From NCBI RefSeq assembly GCF_927798095.1, contig NZ_CAKMMF010000005.1, positions 206,988-270,987 on the forward strand: a DNA stretch of 64,000 bases. Reading direction: 5' to 3'. Below, piece after piece: positions 1-8,479 of the stretch (the first letter of the stretch is position 1; each line of letters begins with the position of its first letter). The notes beneath the pieces were generated by a model that searched no databases, was not told where the DNA came from, and saw nothing but the letters and a program-made list of their open reading frames with translations. The translations under genes were made by a program, and so were the position numbers. The stretch is from Paenibacillus plantiphilus (GTDB lineage Bacteria > Bacillota > Bacilli > Paenibacillales > Paenibacillaceae).

Positions 1-3000
1 GATGAGAAGCTCCTTATTGTATGAGCCCGTTATACCGCCTTCATAGAAGCCTAATTTCTTCAGATAGCCCTGCATCTTTTCGATATCAGCTTTAGGTACA
101 TCCTTGTTGTATTGTGCTATTGTATCACGGAACATCTTGTCCGTACGTAATTGCTTCCAATCGATCTGGAAGAAATTCGGCTCTAGCTTCTTAATATCCA
201 GCGTTGCGCCATGCTCCAATTGATCATAAGCTTCCCAATAGGATTGTAACGCTTTCTCAGAGTCGACCTGCTTGATCGCTTCTTTCATTTCTTTGCGCAA
301 TGTCATAACCGCTTGATTGCGTGTATCCATAACAAAGGATGGCAACGCGAATAATCCCTGTTTGCCATTGGTATGCTGATTGAGTGCCTCCAGCATGCTC
401 TTTATTTTGGCCGTTCTCGTATCAATTGTATGCTGATAGTTCTGATAGGGCTGTGCTTGATCATTGGTACTTGCCCGAATGTCCCAGCTCATTTTCTTGT
501 ATTCATATAGCTCTTTCATTTGCTTGTCTAACTCATTCGTATTGGTGGGAATTAAATAGTTTCCCATTCCCGCTTTCTTAGCCAGCTCCACATTATGAAC
601 TCTTGCAAGCTTGCGATCCTGAACATTCGCTTCCATATGTTCATCGCCTTTATACGTCCACTCCATCATAGAAATGCGAATGGTCTCACTATTGATTGCA
701 TCCAGCTTCGTATCGAAAGCTGTACTCAATGTTGTGTATTTACTGTTAGCTGCATTCTTCAAAGAGGCGAGCGCCGCTGTCATTTGACTCGAATTCGCAC
801 TGGCAGCGCCCTGCCAAAATTGCTGTTTAGCCAATAGAACGCTTGTATTCATCTTATCAAGCTCAACAATGGCCGTTGCAAGAGGATCAGCTTTGAGATT
901 GTTTTTCGCAATTACTTTTAGCGCTGCGATGTTTCGATCCGGAGACTCCATCCTCTCCATCTGACTCCATTCCGTTTTTTTCAGATGCAGGAGGAAGCCG
1001 TCTACCTTAGACTGACTGACAGATGCTGATCGGCTAATAGTAAGCGTCGTTCCTTGAGCCCGGAGCTGCTGAAGATGCTCAATCGTATTGATCGCATTGT
1101 CATAATTGCCGTTCTGAAGATGCTCACTGAGCTTATTGCGCGCAGTCAAAAATGTCGTGTTCTTCTCATCTACCTTGGTCTGACCAATAATCCCTTTTAC
1201 ATTGCTATATTGATTCTGCAAGCTCGTAATCGTTTTCTTCAATGCGATGTACCTGTCGGAATTACCCAGGTCAACCTCATTCCAATAGTCTTTCTTCAAT
1301 CTCATGATCTCGTTATTGACTCTATTCATTGCAATGTCGTGGAAGTCAACAGAAAGCTGTACCCCGCGGAACTGGTTGAAGATCCCTTCCAACTCTTTAA
1401 GCACCGCCGTATTATCTATTGACTCGACTGCAGTGGAATTGGCGACATTGGACCAGTATTGCGCCCGCTTGTTCACAATCCCGTTCAATCTGCTGTTCAT
1501 CCCGTCGATAGTGGGTTGGGACAGCTGAATTAGCCCAGCTTGCAGCGGCGAACCTACGCTATTGCGAATTTGTCTGGCTTCCTCAAGCGCCCTGGCTGCT
1601 GCTGCATGACTATTATCCAATGTGAGGCTGCCATACTCCGCGAATTTAGTAAGAATGCTTTTGTTAAGCTGATCTAACTTGTAGCCATCACCTGATAGAG
1701 AGCTGCCTGATCCCGAAGCCCGTGTCATCGCTAACTGAGCATTCTCCATTCCTTTGGAATCAAATTTGCTTCTGGCTTCGTAATAATCCTTCTTGGCTTG
1801 CAGGAACTGGTTGTTCTGATTATCAAGCTGAGTCAATTCGTTGGTTCTTGTATTTACATATCTGACCGACGCTGCCGCTTTGCCAGCCCGGTCAGCCGCA
1901 TCCATTCCTGCTTGATCCAGATTAGCTCTCGCCTGCCACCAAGCTTTCTTCGCCTGCAGCAGCTTCTCTTGAGCCTGCAGCTTTGCATTGTATAGAGCCG
2001 TTTGCTGATTCTCAAGTGCTATCAGCTTGTCCGTTACCTTAGCTCCCTGTTTCTTCAATCCTTCATAAGCTTGATTCAGCTCATTAGCTTTGGACACATC
2101 ATCATTTAATTTTGCAGTCCAGAACTGCTGTCTTACTGAGAACAGTCTCTCATTCAATAGGTTCTGAGCTGTGTTCGGATTCGGTGCTGGAGGTGCTGGA
2201 GGTGCTTTGGGTATTGATGCTTTTGCCCTTTCCTGCGCTTCGTATTTGGCCCGATACTGGCTCTCCATCTGTCTCATCGAATCCGTGTCCACAGCACCTT
2301 TGGCTCGCCACCTGGCACCCTCGGCTTCCGCATTTCTCAAACCGGCTTCATTACCAGCCAGCTTGGCTTCCCACCAATTTCTTTTGGAATTGTATAGATT
2401 GTCATTGACGAAGCTCTGCCATCGTTTCTGATTGGATTGATCCAACTGGGCCATCTCATTCGTTTCTTGAGCTCCCTGACTGCGCAATGTAGCACCTAGA
2501 GATGCAGCAGTGTTCATGCCTGCCTGATCATCACGAAATCGGGCATCCCACCATTGGCTCTTGGCACTTAATAGCAGTGTGTTCAAAGTGCTCTGAGAAG
2601 GTTTGCCATATCCCGAAGAGGAATAGGATGTGGAAGAGGATGATGAGGTTGAAGGAGTCGTCGGACGACTTGGTGTCTGCGTTGCTGGCGGTGTTGGACT
2701 TGAACTTGTTGAACCCTCATTCCTGCGGGCAATATTATCCCGTATTGCTGCAACAACTGCACTTACGTTGATAACAGCATTTGTGGACGAGGATGAAGAT
2801 GATGAGGTTGAAGGAGTCGTCGGACGGCTTGGTGTCTGCGTTGCGGGCGGTATTGGAGTTGAACTTGTTGAGCTCTCATTCCTACGGGCAACATAATCCC
2901 GAAATACAGCAGCAACTGCACTTACGTTGATAACAGCATTTGAGGATGAGGATTGACTGCTGGTTGTTGGAGGTGGTGTTGAAGTTTTGCTTGTAGCTGC

Positions 3001-3063
3001 ATTTTCTTTCTCTTTTTTCGCTTGCATGTATTCTTTTAAGAGTGCACCATTAATGGTAGTCAC
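1..3063 (-). CDS. Large Trp-repeat protein, 3' end outside window
   Basis: The frame is open for 1021 codons from a GTG at 3063 to the window edge, so the gene is cut at its C-terminus. A strong AAAGGGG ribosome site lies 8 nt before the GTG. There is no signal peptide. Residues 30-150 are low-complexity Ser/Thr/Pro with two 53-residue copies of one unit. From about residue 170, helical units recur with an aromatic pair at 171 (WWDAR), 230 (WWEAK), 314 (FWTAK), 375 (WWQAR) and 427 (YYEAR), often followed by AGM about eight residues later. Residues about 1000-1016 (YLKKLGFYEGGITGSYN) look like the start of a peptidoglycan-binding (PG_binding_1) domain. Such architecture fits a large effector or cell-wall protein whose activity domain would lie past the edge. 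The function is inferred only. Confidence 0.8.
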   Translation of the reverse strand, partial: MTTINGALLKEYMQAKKEKENAATSKTSTPPPTTSSQSSSSNAVINVSAVAAVFRDYVARRNESSTSSTPIPPATQTPSRPTTPSTSSSSSSSTNAVINVSAVVAAIRDNIARRNEGSTSSSPTPPATQTPSRPTTPSTSSSSSTSYSSSGYGKPSQSTLNTLLLSAKSQWWDARFRDDQAGMNTAASLGATLRSQGAQETNEMAQLDQSNQKRWQSFVNDNLYNSKRNWWEAKLAGNEAGLRNAEAEGARWRAKGAVDTDSMRQMESQYRAKYEAQERAKASIPKAPPAPPAPNPNTAQNLLNERLFSVRQQFWTAKLNDDVSKANELNQAYEGLKKQGAKVTDKLIALENQQTALYNAKLQAQEKLLQAKKAWWQARANLDQAGMDAADRAGKAAASVRYVNTRTNELTQLDNQNNQFLQAKKDYYEARSKFDSKGMENAQLAMTRASGSGSSLSGDGYKLDQLNKSILTKFAEYGSLTLDNSHAAAARALEEARQIRNSVGSPLQAGLIQLSQPTIDGMNSRLNGIVNKRAQYWSNVANSTAVESIDNTAVLKELEGIFNQFRGVQLSVDFHDIAMNRVNNEIMRLKKDYWNEVDLGNSDRYIALKKTITSLQNQYSNVKGIIGQTKVDEKNTTFLTARNKLSEHLQNGNYDNAINTIEHLQQLRAQGTTLTISRSASVSQSKVDGFLLHLKKTEWSQMERMESPDRNIAALKVIAKNNLKADPLATAIVELDKMNTSVLLAKQQFWQGAASANSSQMTAALASLKNAANSKYTTLSTAFDTKLDAINSETIRISMMEWTYKGDEHMEANVQDRKLARVHNVELAKKAGMGNYLIPTNTNELDKQMKELYEYKKMSWDIRASTNDQAQPYQNYQHTIDTRTAKIKSMLEALNQHTNGKQGLFALPSFVMDTRNQAVMTLRKEMKEAIKQVDSEKALQSYWEAYDQLEHGATLDIKKLEPNFFQIDWKQLRTDKMFRDTIAQYNKDVPKADIEKMQGYLKKLGFYEGGITGSYNKELLI
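2636..2953 (-). repeat. Two tandem 159-bp repeats inside the large gene
   Basis: Two copies of a 159-bp unit (53 codons), 2636-2794 and 2795-2953, keep the reading frame of the large minus-strand gene. Each encodes a Ser/Thr/Pro linker followed by a helical stretch containing TNAVINVSAV. The copies differ at scattered positions. Confidence 0.85.
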
Positions 3064-3101
3064 AAATCAAACCCCTTTATATACAAAATGCAATAATGTT
3101 G

Positions 3102-3131
3102 ATTCTAAGTCTTTTTGATAAAATATGTCAA
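3102..3131 (-). promoter_or_regulatory. SigA-type promoter for the large Trp-repeat gene
   Basis: On the minus strand TTGACA (3126-3131) is followed after 18 bp by TAGAAT (3102-3107). This leaves a leader of roughly 35 nt before the GTG start at 3063. Confidence 0.55.
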
Positions 3132-3614
3132 TAATCGTATTTATTAATTTTTTATCATAATTCATAGACTTAACACCACAAACCATCGCTTAAATTGGCA
3201 ATTATGATGAGGTGCAATTGTCACTAGCGATACAGGGCCGTTATTTAGTGCCATTTTCCCAATCACGTCCGATGATCGTTTGTCCCGATCTAACCTTTCC
3301 CTTACGGATCGAATAAACAGTTTTACGTTTCGTAAATATTCTTTGCTGTCCGTATAATGATCTTTGCAGTCGACTTACATGATTTTCGATTTGAACGAAT
3401 GAACTGCACCAAATGGATACTCAGCGGCGCATAGATAAAATTCAAGTCGTGCATGCAGTCAGAAAAAGTAAATCCGCAACAATCGCAGCATTTGAAAATC
3501 GATTCTTATCGGGCATCTTTATATGGAAAATAATTAGGCGTATGTCCTTCGGAATAATGACAAATAATCTAGGAAAGGGTTGGTTAGCTGGCGATTAATG
3601 GAGGGATAGAAGCG
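3132..3614. other. Intergenic region, no convincing gene
   Basis: An AT-rich spacer lies between the divergent large gene and the DUF421 gene. A 61-codon open frame at 3413-3598 has no ribosome site and no recognisable family, so it is not called. The AGGAGGG-like site directly before 3615 belongs to the DUF421 gene. Confidence 0.5.
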
Positions 3615-4493
3615 ATGCCGAACTGGATGGAAGTGGCCCTGCGCACTTTATTGGCCGTTGTGGTGCTGTTCGTTATGACCAAGCTGCTGGGGAAGAGACA
3701 GGTTAGCCAGCTGTCGTTGTTCGAGTATATTACAGGAATCACGATAGGAAGTCTGGCAGCATATATATCGCTTGACCTTGATGCAAGATGGTATATGGGA
3801 ATTGTTTCTCTGGTCGTATGGGTAGCTGTATCAGTAGGCATCGAATTTCTGCAGATGAAGAGCAAGAAGGGGCGCGATTTCATCGATGGCAAGGGAACGG
3901 TGCTGGTTAAGAAGGGCAGAGTGCTGGAGGACAACCTGAAGAAGGAACGAATGACCTCGGATGAGCTTCTGGAGCAGCTGCGCAAGAAAAATGTCTTTAA
4001 GGTAGCAGATGTCGAATTCGCAATGATGGAGCCGAGCGGCGATATCAATGTGATGCTTACGAAGGAAAACCAGCCGTTAACAGCCAAGCATCTGGGCATA
4101 AAGATGGCGTCCGAGGACGTGCCGCAAGCTGTTATCATGGATGGGGTCATTATGGACGAGGCATTGCAGACGGCCGGTTATGATCGGGCTTGGCTGAAGG
4201 GCCAATTGGATAGACTTAGGACGACTACGGAGCAAGTGTTTCTCGCTCAGGTGGATTCAAACGGGAAGCTGGACGCAGATTTGTACACCGGCGACACGCA
4301 GGCGCAGTTGCAGTCGCAAATGAAGCAGGCTGAGAAGGCCGACTTGTACTCGATGATGACCAAATGCAAAGCCGATCTGGAGCTGCTTGGCAGCCTTGCA
4401 GCCAAAAACAAGCGAGAGCAGCAGAAGTATCAGCAATCCGCGAGCAAGCTGCAGGATGTCATCGTAGAAGTGGAATCGCTGCTTCGCAAATAG
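3615..4493 (+). CDS. DUF421 (YetF-like) membrane protein
   Basis: A 292-residue protein. Three hydrophobic segments occupy about residues 5-85, with the family-typical stretch around GKRQVSQLSLFEYITGI. A soluble DUF421 domain to about 210 follows. The C-terminal 50-60 residues are helical, and the MMTKCKADLELLGSLAAKNK region resembles DUF1657. Bacillus relatives (YetF, YdfS, YkjA) are membrane proteins linked to spore or membrane properties; DUF421 plus DUF1657 proteins ('2Duf') contribute to spore heat resistance in some Bacillus. The ATG sits 9 nt after GGAGGG. It stands alone and is followed by a terminator. The DUF421 call is firm; the tail is a resemblance only. Confidence 0.85.
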   Translation: MPNWMEVALRTLLAVVVLFVMTKLLGKRQVSQLSLFEYITGITIGSLAAYISLDLDARWYMGIVSLVVWVAVSVGIEFLQMKSKKGRDFIDGKGTVLVKKGRVLEDNLKKERMTSDELLEQLRKKNVFKVADVEFAMMEPSGDINVMLTKENQPLTAKHLGIKMASEDVPQAVIMDGVIMDEALQTAGYDRAWLKGQLDRLRTTTEQVFLAQVDSNGKLDADLYTGDTQAQLQSQMKQAEKADLYSMMTKCKADLELLGSLAAKNKREQQKYQQSASKLQDVIVEVESLLRK

Positions 4494-4609
4494 TGCAGCT
4501 ATATAATACGGATGGCGGATGGGAACAGAAGTCGCTGCGCAGGCAGAATGATCATACGATCGCTGTTGTTTACAGATTTTCTGATGATAGCGGGCTTCTC
4601 CATAATGAA

Positions 4610-4656
4610 GCTGCAGGAGGCGGGCAGAATGAGCTGCCAGCCTCCCGCAGCTTTAT
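4610..4656 (+). terminator. Intrinsic terminator after the DUF421 gene
   Basis: An 18-bp stem with two mismatches (4610-4627 with 4634-4651) and a 6-nt loop is followed by a short T-rich run (TTTATT). Confidence 0.75.
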
Positions 4657-4741
4657 TGTATCTTCATATTGCACGCATTGACACTTTAAGATGCCGTCTG
4701 CTAGACTGATGGTCAATATATTGACTAATAAGGAGAGATGT

Positions 4742-5209
4742 ATGGACCAGCTTCAGAGAGAGATTGTCCTCAATGTCTACCGATGCTCCAATCTATTGGA
4801 ACGAGTGGGCAGAGGGCTGGTGAACGAGGTAGGCTTATGCAGTGTGCAGCAGTGGTTTATTCTTGGGGTGCTGTATCGGCAGGGCGAGCTCTCGCTCAAG
4901 GATTTGACTAATAATCTGCTTGTCACTAAGCAGAATATTACAGGGATGGTGCAGCGGCTGAAGCAAGGCGGTTATTTGTCTGCCTGGGAAGATCCAGCGG
5001 ACAGGCGGATAACCCGTGTCGGCTTGACTGATTTGGGCCGACAGGTATTCGAGGAGCTGTTTCATTCGAGCTCCGCGAGTAATGAGGACACCTTCTCCAG
5101 CTTCTCCCGTGAGGAAGTGGAACAGTTGTCGGAATTGATGGCGAAGCTCGTTAATGTATTGCAGCTGCAATCTGAGAGAGAGAAGGAATTAAGAAATGGA
5201 CAAGAGTAA
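4742..5209 (+). CDS. MarR-family transcriptional regulator
   Basis: A 155-residue winged-helix regulator. Residues 38-100 hold the helix-turn-helix (LSLKDLTNNLLVTKQNITGM) and the beta-wing (DPADRRITRVGLTDLG) with the family's DxRxxxxxLT pattern. The ATG at 4742 is chosen over an upstream in-frame ATG (4691) because AAGGAG lies 6 nt before it. The gene overlaps the next (MFS efflux) by 14 bp, so the two are translationally coupled. By analogy with other MarR-efflux pairs it probably represses its own operon and responds to a substrate of the pump; the ligand is unknown. Confidence 0.9.
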   Translation: MDQLQREIVLNVYRCSNLLERVGRGLVNEVGLCSVQQWFILGVLYRQGELSLKDLTNNLLVTKQNITGMVQRLKQGGYLSAWEDPADRRITRVGLTDLGRQVFEELFHSSSASNEDTFSSFSREEVEQLSELMAKLVNVLQLQSEREKELRNGQE

Positions 5210-6716
5210 AACCAATACGACCTGGACGGTCGCTGCTCTGCTGCTTGGTTTGTTCATGGCAGCGCTGGATCAGACGATCGTCTCTACAGCAATGCCGACA
5301 ATTATCGGAGAGTTTGGAGACTTTGAGATGCTCGTTTGGGTATTCTCTGCGTATATGATAGCCAGTGTTATCGCAACACCGATATTCGGCAAGCTGTCTG
5401 ATATGTATGGACGCAAAAGATTTTTTGTCATGGGCCTGATCGTCTTCCTCATTGGCTCGATTCTGTGCGGAATGGCAACGAATATGATTGAGCTCATTCT
5501 GTTCAGAGCGCTTCAGGGTATTGGCGGCGGAGCCATTATGCCGCTTTGCTTTGCCGTTATATTCGACATCTTCCCGCCGGAGAAGCGCGGCAAGATGAAT
5601 GGTCTATTCGGTGCTGTGTTCGGCTTGTCCAGCGTATTCGGGCCGCTGGCGGGTGCTTATTTTACAGATCAAATCGATTGGCGCTGGGTATTCTATATCA
5701 ATGTGCCGCTTGGCATCATCGCGCTCATTCTGCTCGGCCTCCACTATAAGGAGACGGTCAACAAGGTGAAACAGGTGATTGACTGGGCGGGAGTTGCGCT
5801 TCTAACAGCGACGATTCTAAGTCTGATGTTTGCACTTGAGCTTGGGGGCAGCGGGAAGTATGCCTGGGGCTCGGTAGAGATTGTTAGCCTCTTTGCCGGC
5901 TCCGTCGTGTTCTTGATCCTGTTCCTGCTCGTAGAGCGTAAAGCAGTCAACCCGATTGTGTCGCTGCATTTATTTAAGAACAAAGTGTTCACTGCCAGCC
6001 AGGCAGCCAGTTTCTTATACGGAGCTATTATGATTGCCGGAGCTACGTACATTCCGATTTTTGTCCAGGGTGTATACGGGGGCTCGGCAAGCGCGGCAGG
6101 ACAGACGCTTACACCGATGATGCTCGGCGTTGTTGCCAGCTCCGTCATTGGCGGACGGTTTGTCGGGAAGTTTCTCTTCCGCAATATTATGCTTGTATCC
6201 GCGCTTGTGCTTGTCATATCGCTGTCCTTGCTGGGAACCATCAATGTGGATACAGAACGCTGGGTCGTCACTATGTACATGGTATTCGTCGGTCTTGGAA
6301 TCGGGGTATCCTTCGTCGTCTTCAATATTGCGACGCTTCATGGAATCAGTCCGCAGCATAAGGGAGCTGCTACGTCGATGGTCGTCTTCTTCCGGACAAT
6401 CGGCTCCGCGCTTGGCGTGACGATATTCGGCGTCATTCAGACCGCTCAGATGAAAAGCAATATAGCCAAGGTTATACCGGATGCACAGCAAGCAGAGGCG
6501 CTCTCAGACCCGCAGGCGCTGCTGCAGCCTGCTGTACGGAGCATGTTCGATGCTGAGATGCTGAAGAAGCTGACGGGCGGACTTGCGGATTCTATCGCGT
6601 TTATCTTCCAGTGGAGCTTAGTGCTGCCTATATTGGCAGGGCTTCTTGTACTGCTGATGGGACGTGCGAATGTAGGGCAAGAGAAGTCTGCTGAGCCGAT
6701 TCGCAGCTTTGAATAA
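5196..6716 (+). CDS. MFS drug:H+ antiporter, DHA2 (EmrB/QacA) type
   Basis: A 506-residue, 14-helix major facilitator protein. TM1 carries the DHA2 signature LDQTIVSTAMPTI, the loop between TM2 and TM3 has motif A (GKLSDMYGRKRF), and motif C-like GPLAGAYF lies in TM5. The start overlaps the end of the MarR gene, and a terminator follows. The predicted role is export of drugs or other amphipathic compounds across the cytoplasmic membrane using the proton gradient. The substrate cannot be read from the sequence. Confidence 0.92.
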   Translation: MDKSKTNTTWTVAALLLGLFMAALDQTIVSTAMPTIIGEFGDFEMLVWVFSAYMIASVIATPIFGKLSDMYGRKRFFVMGLIVFLIGSILCGMATNMIELILFRALQGIGGGAIMPLCFAVIFDIFPPEKRGKMNGLFGAVFGLSSVFGPLAGAYFTDQIDWRWVFYINVPLGIIALILLGLHYKETVNKVKQVIDWAGVALLTATILSLMFALELGGSGKYAWGSVEIVSLFAGSVVFLILFLLVERKAVNPIVSLHLFKNKVFTASQAASFLYGAIMIAGATYIPIFVQGVYGGSASAAGQTLTPMMLGVVASSVIGGRFVGKFLFRNIMLVSALVLVISLSLLGTINVDTERWVVTMYMVFVGLGIGVSFVVFNIATLHGISPQHKGAATSMVVFFRTIGSALGVTIFGVIQTAQMKSNIAKVIPDAQQAEALSDPQALLQPAVRSMFDAEMLKKLTGGLADSIAFIFQWSLVLPILAGLLVLLMGRANVGQEKSAEPIRSFE

Positions 6717-6744
6717 CGAATAGGAACGAAGGGGGAAGGGGCTG

Positions 6745-6838
6745 TAGCAGGTATCCGCCTCGCTGCTTTCCTGTAAAAGCAGGGCCATAAAAAAAGTTGG
6801 AGAGGAAACGTTGCGTTTTCCTCCAACTTTTTATTTTC
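6745..6838 (+). repeat. Direct repeat copy 1 with intrinsic terminator
   Basis: A ~90-bp sequence ends in a strong hairpin (AAAAAGTTGG... paired with CCAACTTTTT, 6791-6832). It is repeated almost identically at 8345-8438. The hairpin serves as terminator for the MFS gene. The 8-bp GGGGCTGT directly upstream (6738-6745) is the inverse of ACAGCCCC at 8451-8458. Confidence 0.8.
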
Positions 6839-6896
6839 GGCGCTTCATCGCCGTGATCGTCTATACGAGGAAGCATCGTTTATCATTCTGGGCGCG

Positions 6897-7103
6897 TCAA
6901 TCCTCTTTAGTACTCTCCAAGATGATTCCCCAATCTAGATTATTTTCAAGCACCCTCTTTTCAAAAGCATCAATTCCGTTAGTTGTAATCGCAATTGTAA
7001 TTTCATCCGAAGAATCGTCCAATGGCTTAACTTCAATAAACCCTTTGTCCAATAGGTAGACAATCGCCCTATGTTGCTCAATATCAGATTGCTGGTAGAA
7101 CAT
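6897..7103 (-). CDS. Small hypothetical protein, winged-helix-like
   Basis: A 68-residue protein. The second half (GFIEVKPL...ITIAITTNGIDAFEKRV) reads like the wing and last helix of a small winged-helix protein, but the recognition helix is not clear. A GGAGGTG sits only about 3 nt before the ATG, and an in-frame TAA lies just upstream, so no longer start exists. It is divergent from the XRE regulator to its right, inside the segment bounded by the two 90-bp repeats. Function unknown. Confidence 0.5.
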   Translation of the reverse strand: MFYQQSDIEQHRAIVYLLDKGFIEVKPLDDSSDEITIAITTNGIDAFEKRVLENNLDWGIILESTKED

Positions 7104-7355
7104 GCACCTCCAAGATTAGCCCATCCAGTGGGAGTATACCATACCCAATAGATAGGCTATTAGTTGTTTGCTGAATTTATTCAAATGGTTATCCGCCAAC
7201 CATATATTCTCCATCAAAAGACTTTTGTCCTGAAAATTACATGTACATCACAAAAGAGACTTTTTTACAAAGTTTATATTATAGGAACTTTTATATGTAT
7301 ATAAAGAGGGAAGCTCCTTGTCCTATGCTTATCAATGAAAGGTGTTGATAAGCGG

Positions 7356-7712
7356 ATGTCGGAGACTCTTCTTAAGCTCGTCGGGGCTAAGATTCGTAGC
7401 GCCAGAAAGGCAAAAGGGTTATCTCAGGAACAGCTTGGAGAACAGGCAGGATTCCATTTAACTTATATAGGTGGAGTAGAGCGCGGTACTAGAAACATCT
7501 CGTTGGCAAACCTTGAACGAATTGCTGTCGCACTTGAGATGAAAGCCCATGAGCTGCTTCAATATCATCAAGAATTTGGGGATTTAAGGAATAGAAATGA
7601 CGCTCTAAAAGAAGTGATTGATCTGCTCGCTAACCGCGAAGACAGTGAGGTTAGAATGGCAACCCGAATTCTAAATGAGATTTTCCTGGAATACTCCCAA
7701 AAACAGAAATAA
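7356..7712 (+). CDS. XRE-family (SinR-like) HTH regulator
   Basis: A 118-residue DNA-binding protein. Residues 5-60 form a Cro/C1-type HTH (AKIRSARKAKGLSQEQLGEQ, then YIGGVERGTRNISLANLERI). The C-terminal half is helical and probably dimerises. The ATG at 7356 is preferred to the one at 7335 because AAAGGTG lies upstream of it and nothing suitable precedes 7335. The upstream 200 bp are very AT-rich. It is likely the regulator of the small cassette it sits in. Confidence 0.85.
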   Translation: MSETLLKLVGAKIRSARKAKGLSQEQLGEQAGFHLTYIGGVERGTRNISLANLERIAVALEMKAHELLQYHQEFGDLRNRNDALKEVIDLLANREDSEVRMATRILNEIFLEYSQKQK

Positions 7713-8058
7713 AGTGGAACTCCTGATCCAGCTTGTTATTCTAATCATCTGCATGTGGTTAATTTTGTCCAATTGCAGTGGGACATATCGCTCGAATCCG
7801 CCAAAAATACCCGCATATTCCAATACAGCGAAGTGGTGCATTATAGTCCGCTTCTTTTTTATTTGCTTACACACAAGCCCTACAAACGACTGTTGACTAG
7901 TAAATGGAAAATGCTTACTATAAGAAACAAGTATCGGGAATTTTTGAAGATTCCAAATCGAATTCATAATCTAAAGAATCTCCACATTCAACTATGACAA
8001 GGAGGGAGCTCATGTTGAATTATCCCTCTTATATTTTTCTGAAAGGGAGTTGATCACG
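7713..8058. other. Intergenic region in small cassette
   Basis: About 345 bp of AT-rich sequence. Overlapping short frames in both directions (e.g. 7755-7997 plus, 7671-7967 minus) lack ribosome sites and family features. The last 20 bp hold the AAAGGGAG ribosome site of the next gene. Confidence 0.45.
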
Positions 8059-8316
8059 ATGAAGTACATGGTAAGCGCACTTTTTTTCACAGTTAGTTTT
8101 ATGATGTATGCTTTAACTGAAGTCATTGAAGTTGTCGTTCACAAAGCAATTATTGCCTATCTTACAGTCAACCAGGCCGCCTACTCTGAGGATATGTTCC
8201 AACTCGATTTTCAAACGATTAAAGTCGTTTTTCTGTGGTTTACAGTTGCATTTGGACTACTGGCTATTTACTCATTTATTGCAGAGGAGAGAAAAATAAA
8301 TAAAGCCAATAGATAA
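8059..8316 (+). CDS. Small two-helix membrane protein, unknown function
   Basis: An 85-residue protein with two hydrophobic segments, about residues 3-25 and 55-75, and a charged tail (EERKINKANR). The ATG at 8059 lies 9 nt after GGGAG; a TTG at 8050 is in frame but too close to that site. A copy of the 90-bp repeat with its terminator follows at once. No family recognised. Confidence 0.6.
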   Translation: MKYMVSALFFTVSFMMYALTEVIEVVVHKAIIAYLTVNQAAYSEDMFQLDFQTIKVVFLWFTVAFGLLAIYSFIAEERKINKANR

Positions 8317-8344
8317 ACGCTATTTGGTACGTCGAGCGACTGGA

Positions 8345-8438
8345 AGCAGCAGGTATAAGCCTCGTTGCTTTCCTGCAAAAGCAGGGTCATAAAAGTTGGA
8401 GCGGAAACGTTACGTTTTCCCTCCAACTTTTTATTTTA
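8345..8438 (+). repeat. Direct repeat copy 2 with intrinsic terminator
   Basis: Second copy of the ~90-bp sequence at 6745-6838, same orientation, with the hairpin at about 8392-8432 ending in TTTTTATTTT. It terminates the small membrane-protein gene. Confidence 0.8.
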
Positions 8439-8458
8439 GGGGCTTATTGAACAGCCCC
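8439..8458 (+). mobile_element. Solo IS1182-like right-end sequence
   Basis: GGGGCTTATTGAACAGCCCC matches 18 of 20 bases of the sequence directly after the IS1182-type transposase remnant (12595-12614), in the same orientation. It is probably an orphan insertion-sequence end left by deletion. Confidence 0.45.
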
Positions 8459-8479
8459 TTCGCCGTATTCCAAGCATCT

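Noticed and set aside
384..2896. Many plus-strand frames in the first 3 kb
   Set aside because: All are antisense to the continuous 1021-codon minus-strand frame, which has a promoter, a ribosome site and repeat structure.
3413..3598. 61-codon frame before the DUF421 gene
   Set aside because: No ribosome site and no family features; it ends just before the DUF421 gene's own ribosome site.
7671..7967. 98-codon minus-strand frame in the small cassette
   Set aside because: No ribosome site; overlaps the end of the XRE regulator; AT-rich random appearance.
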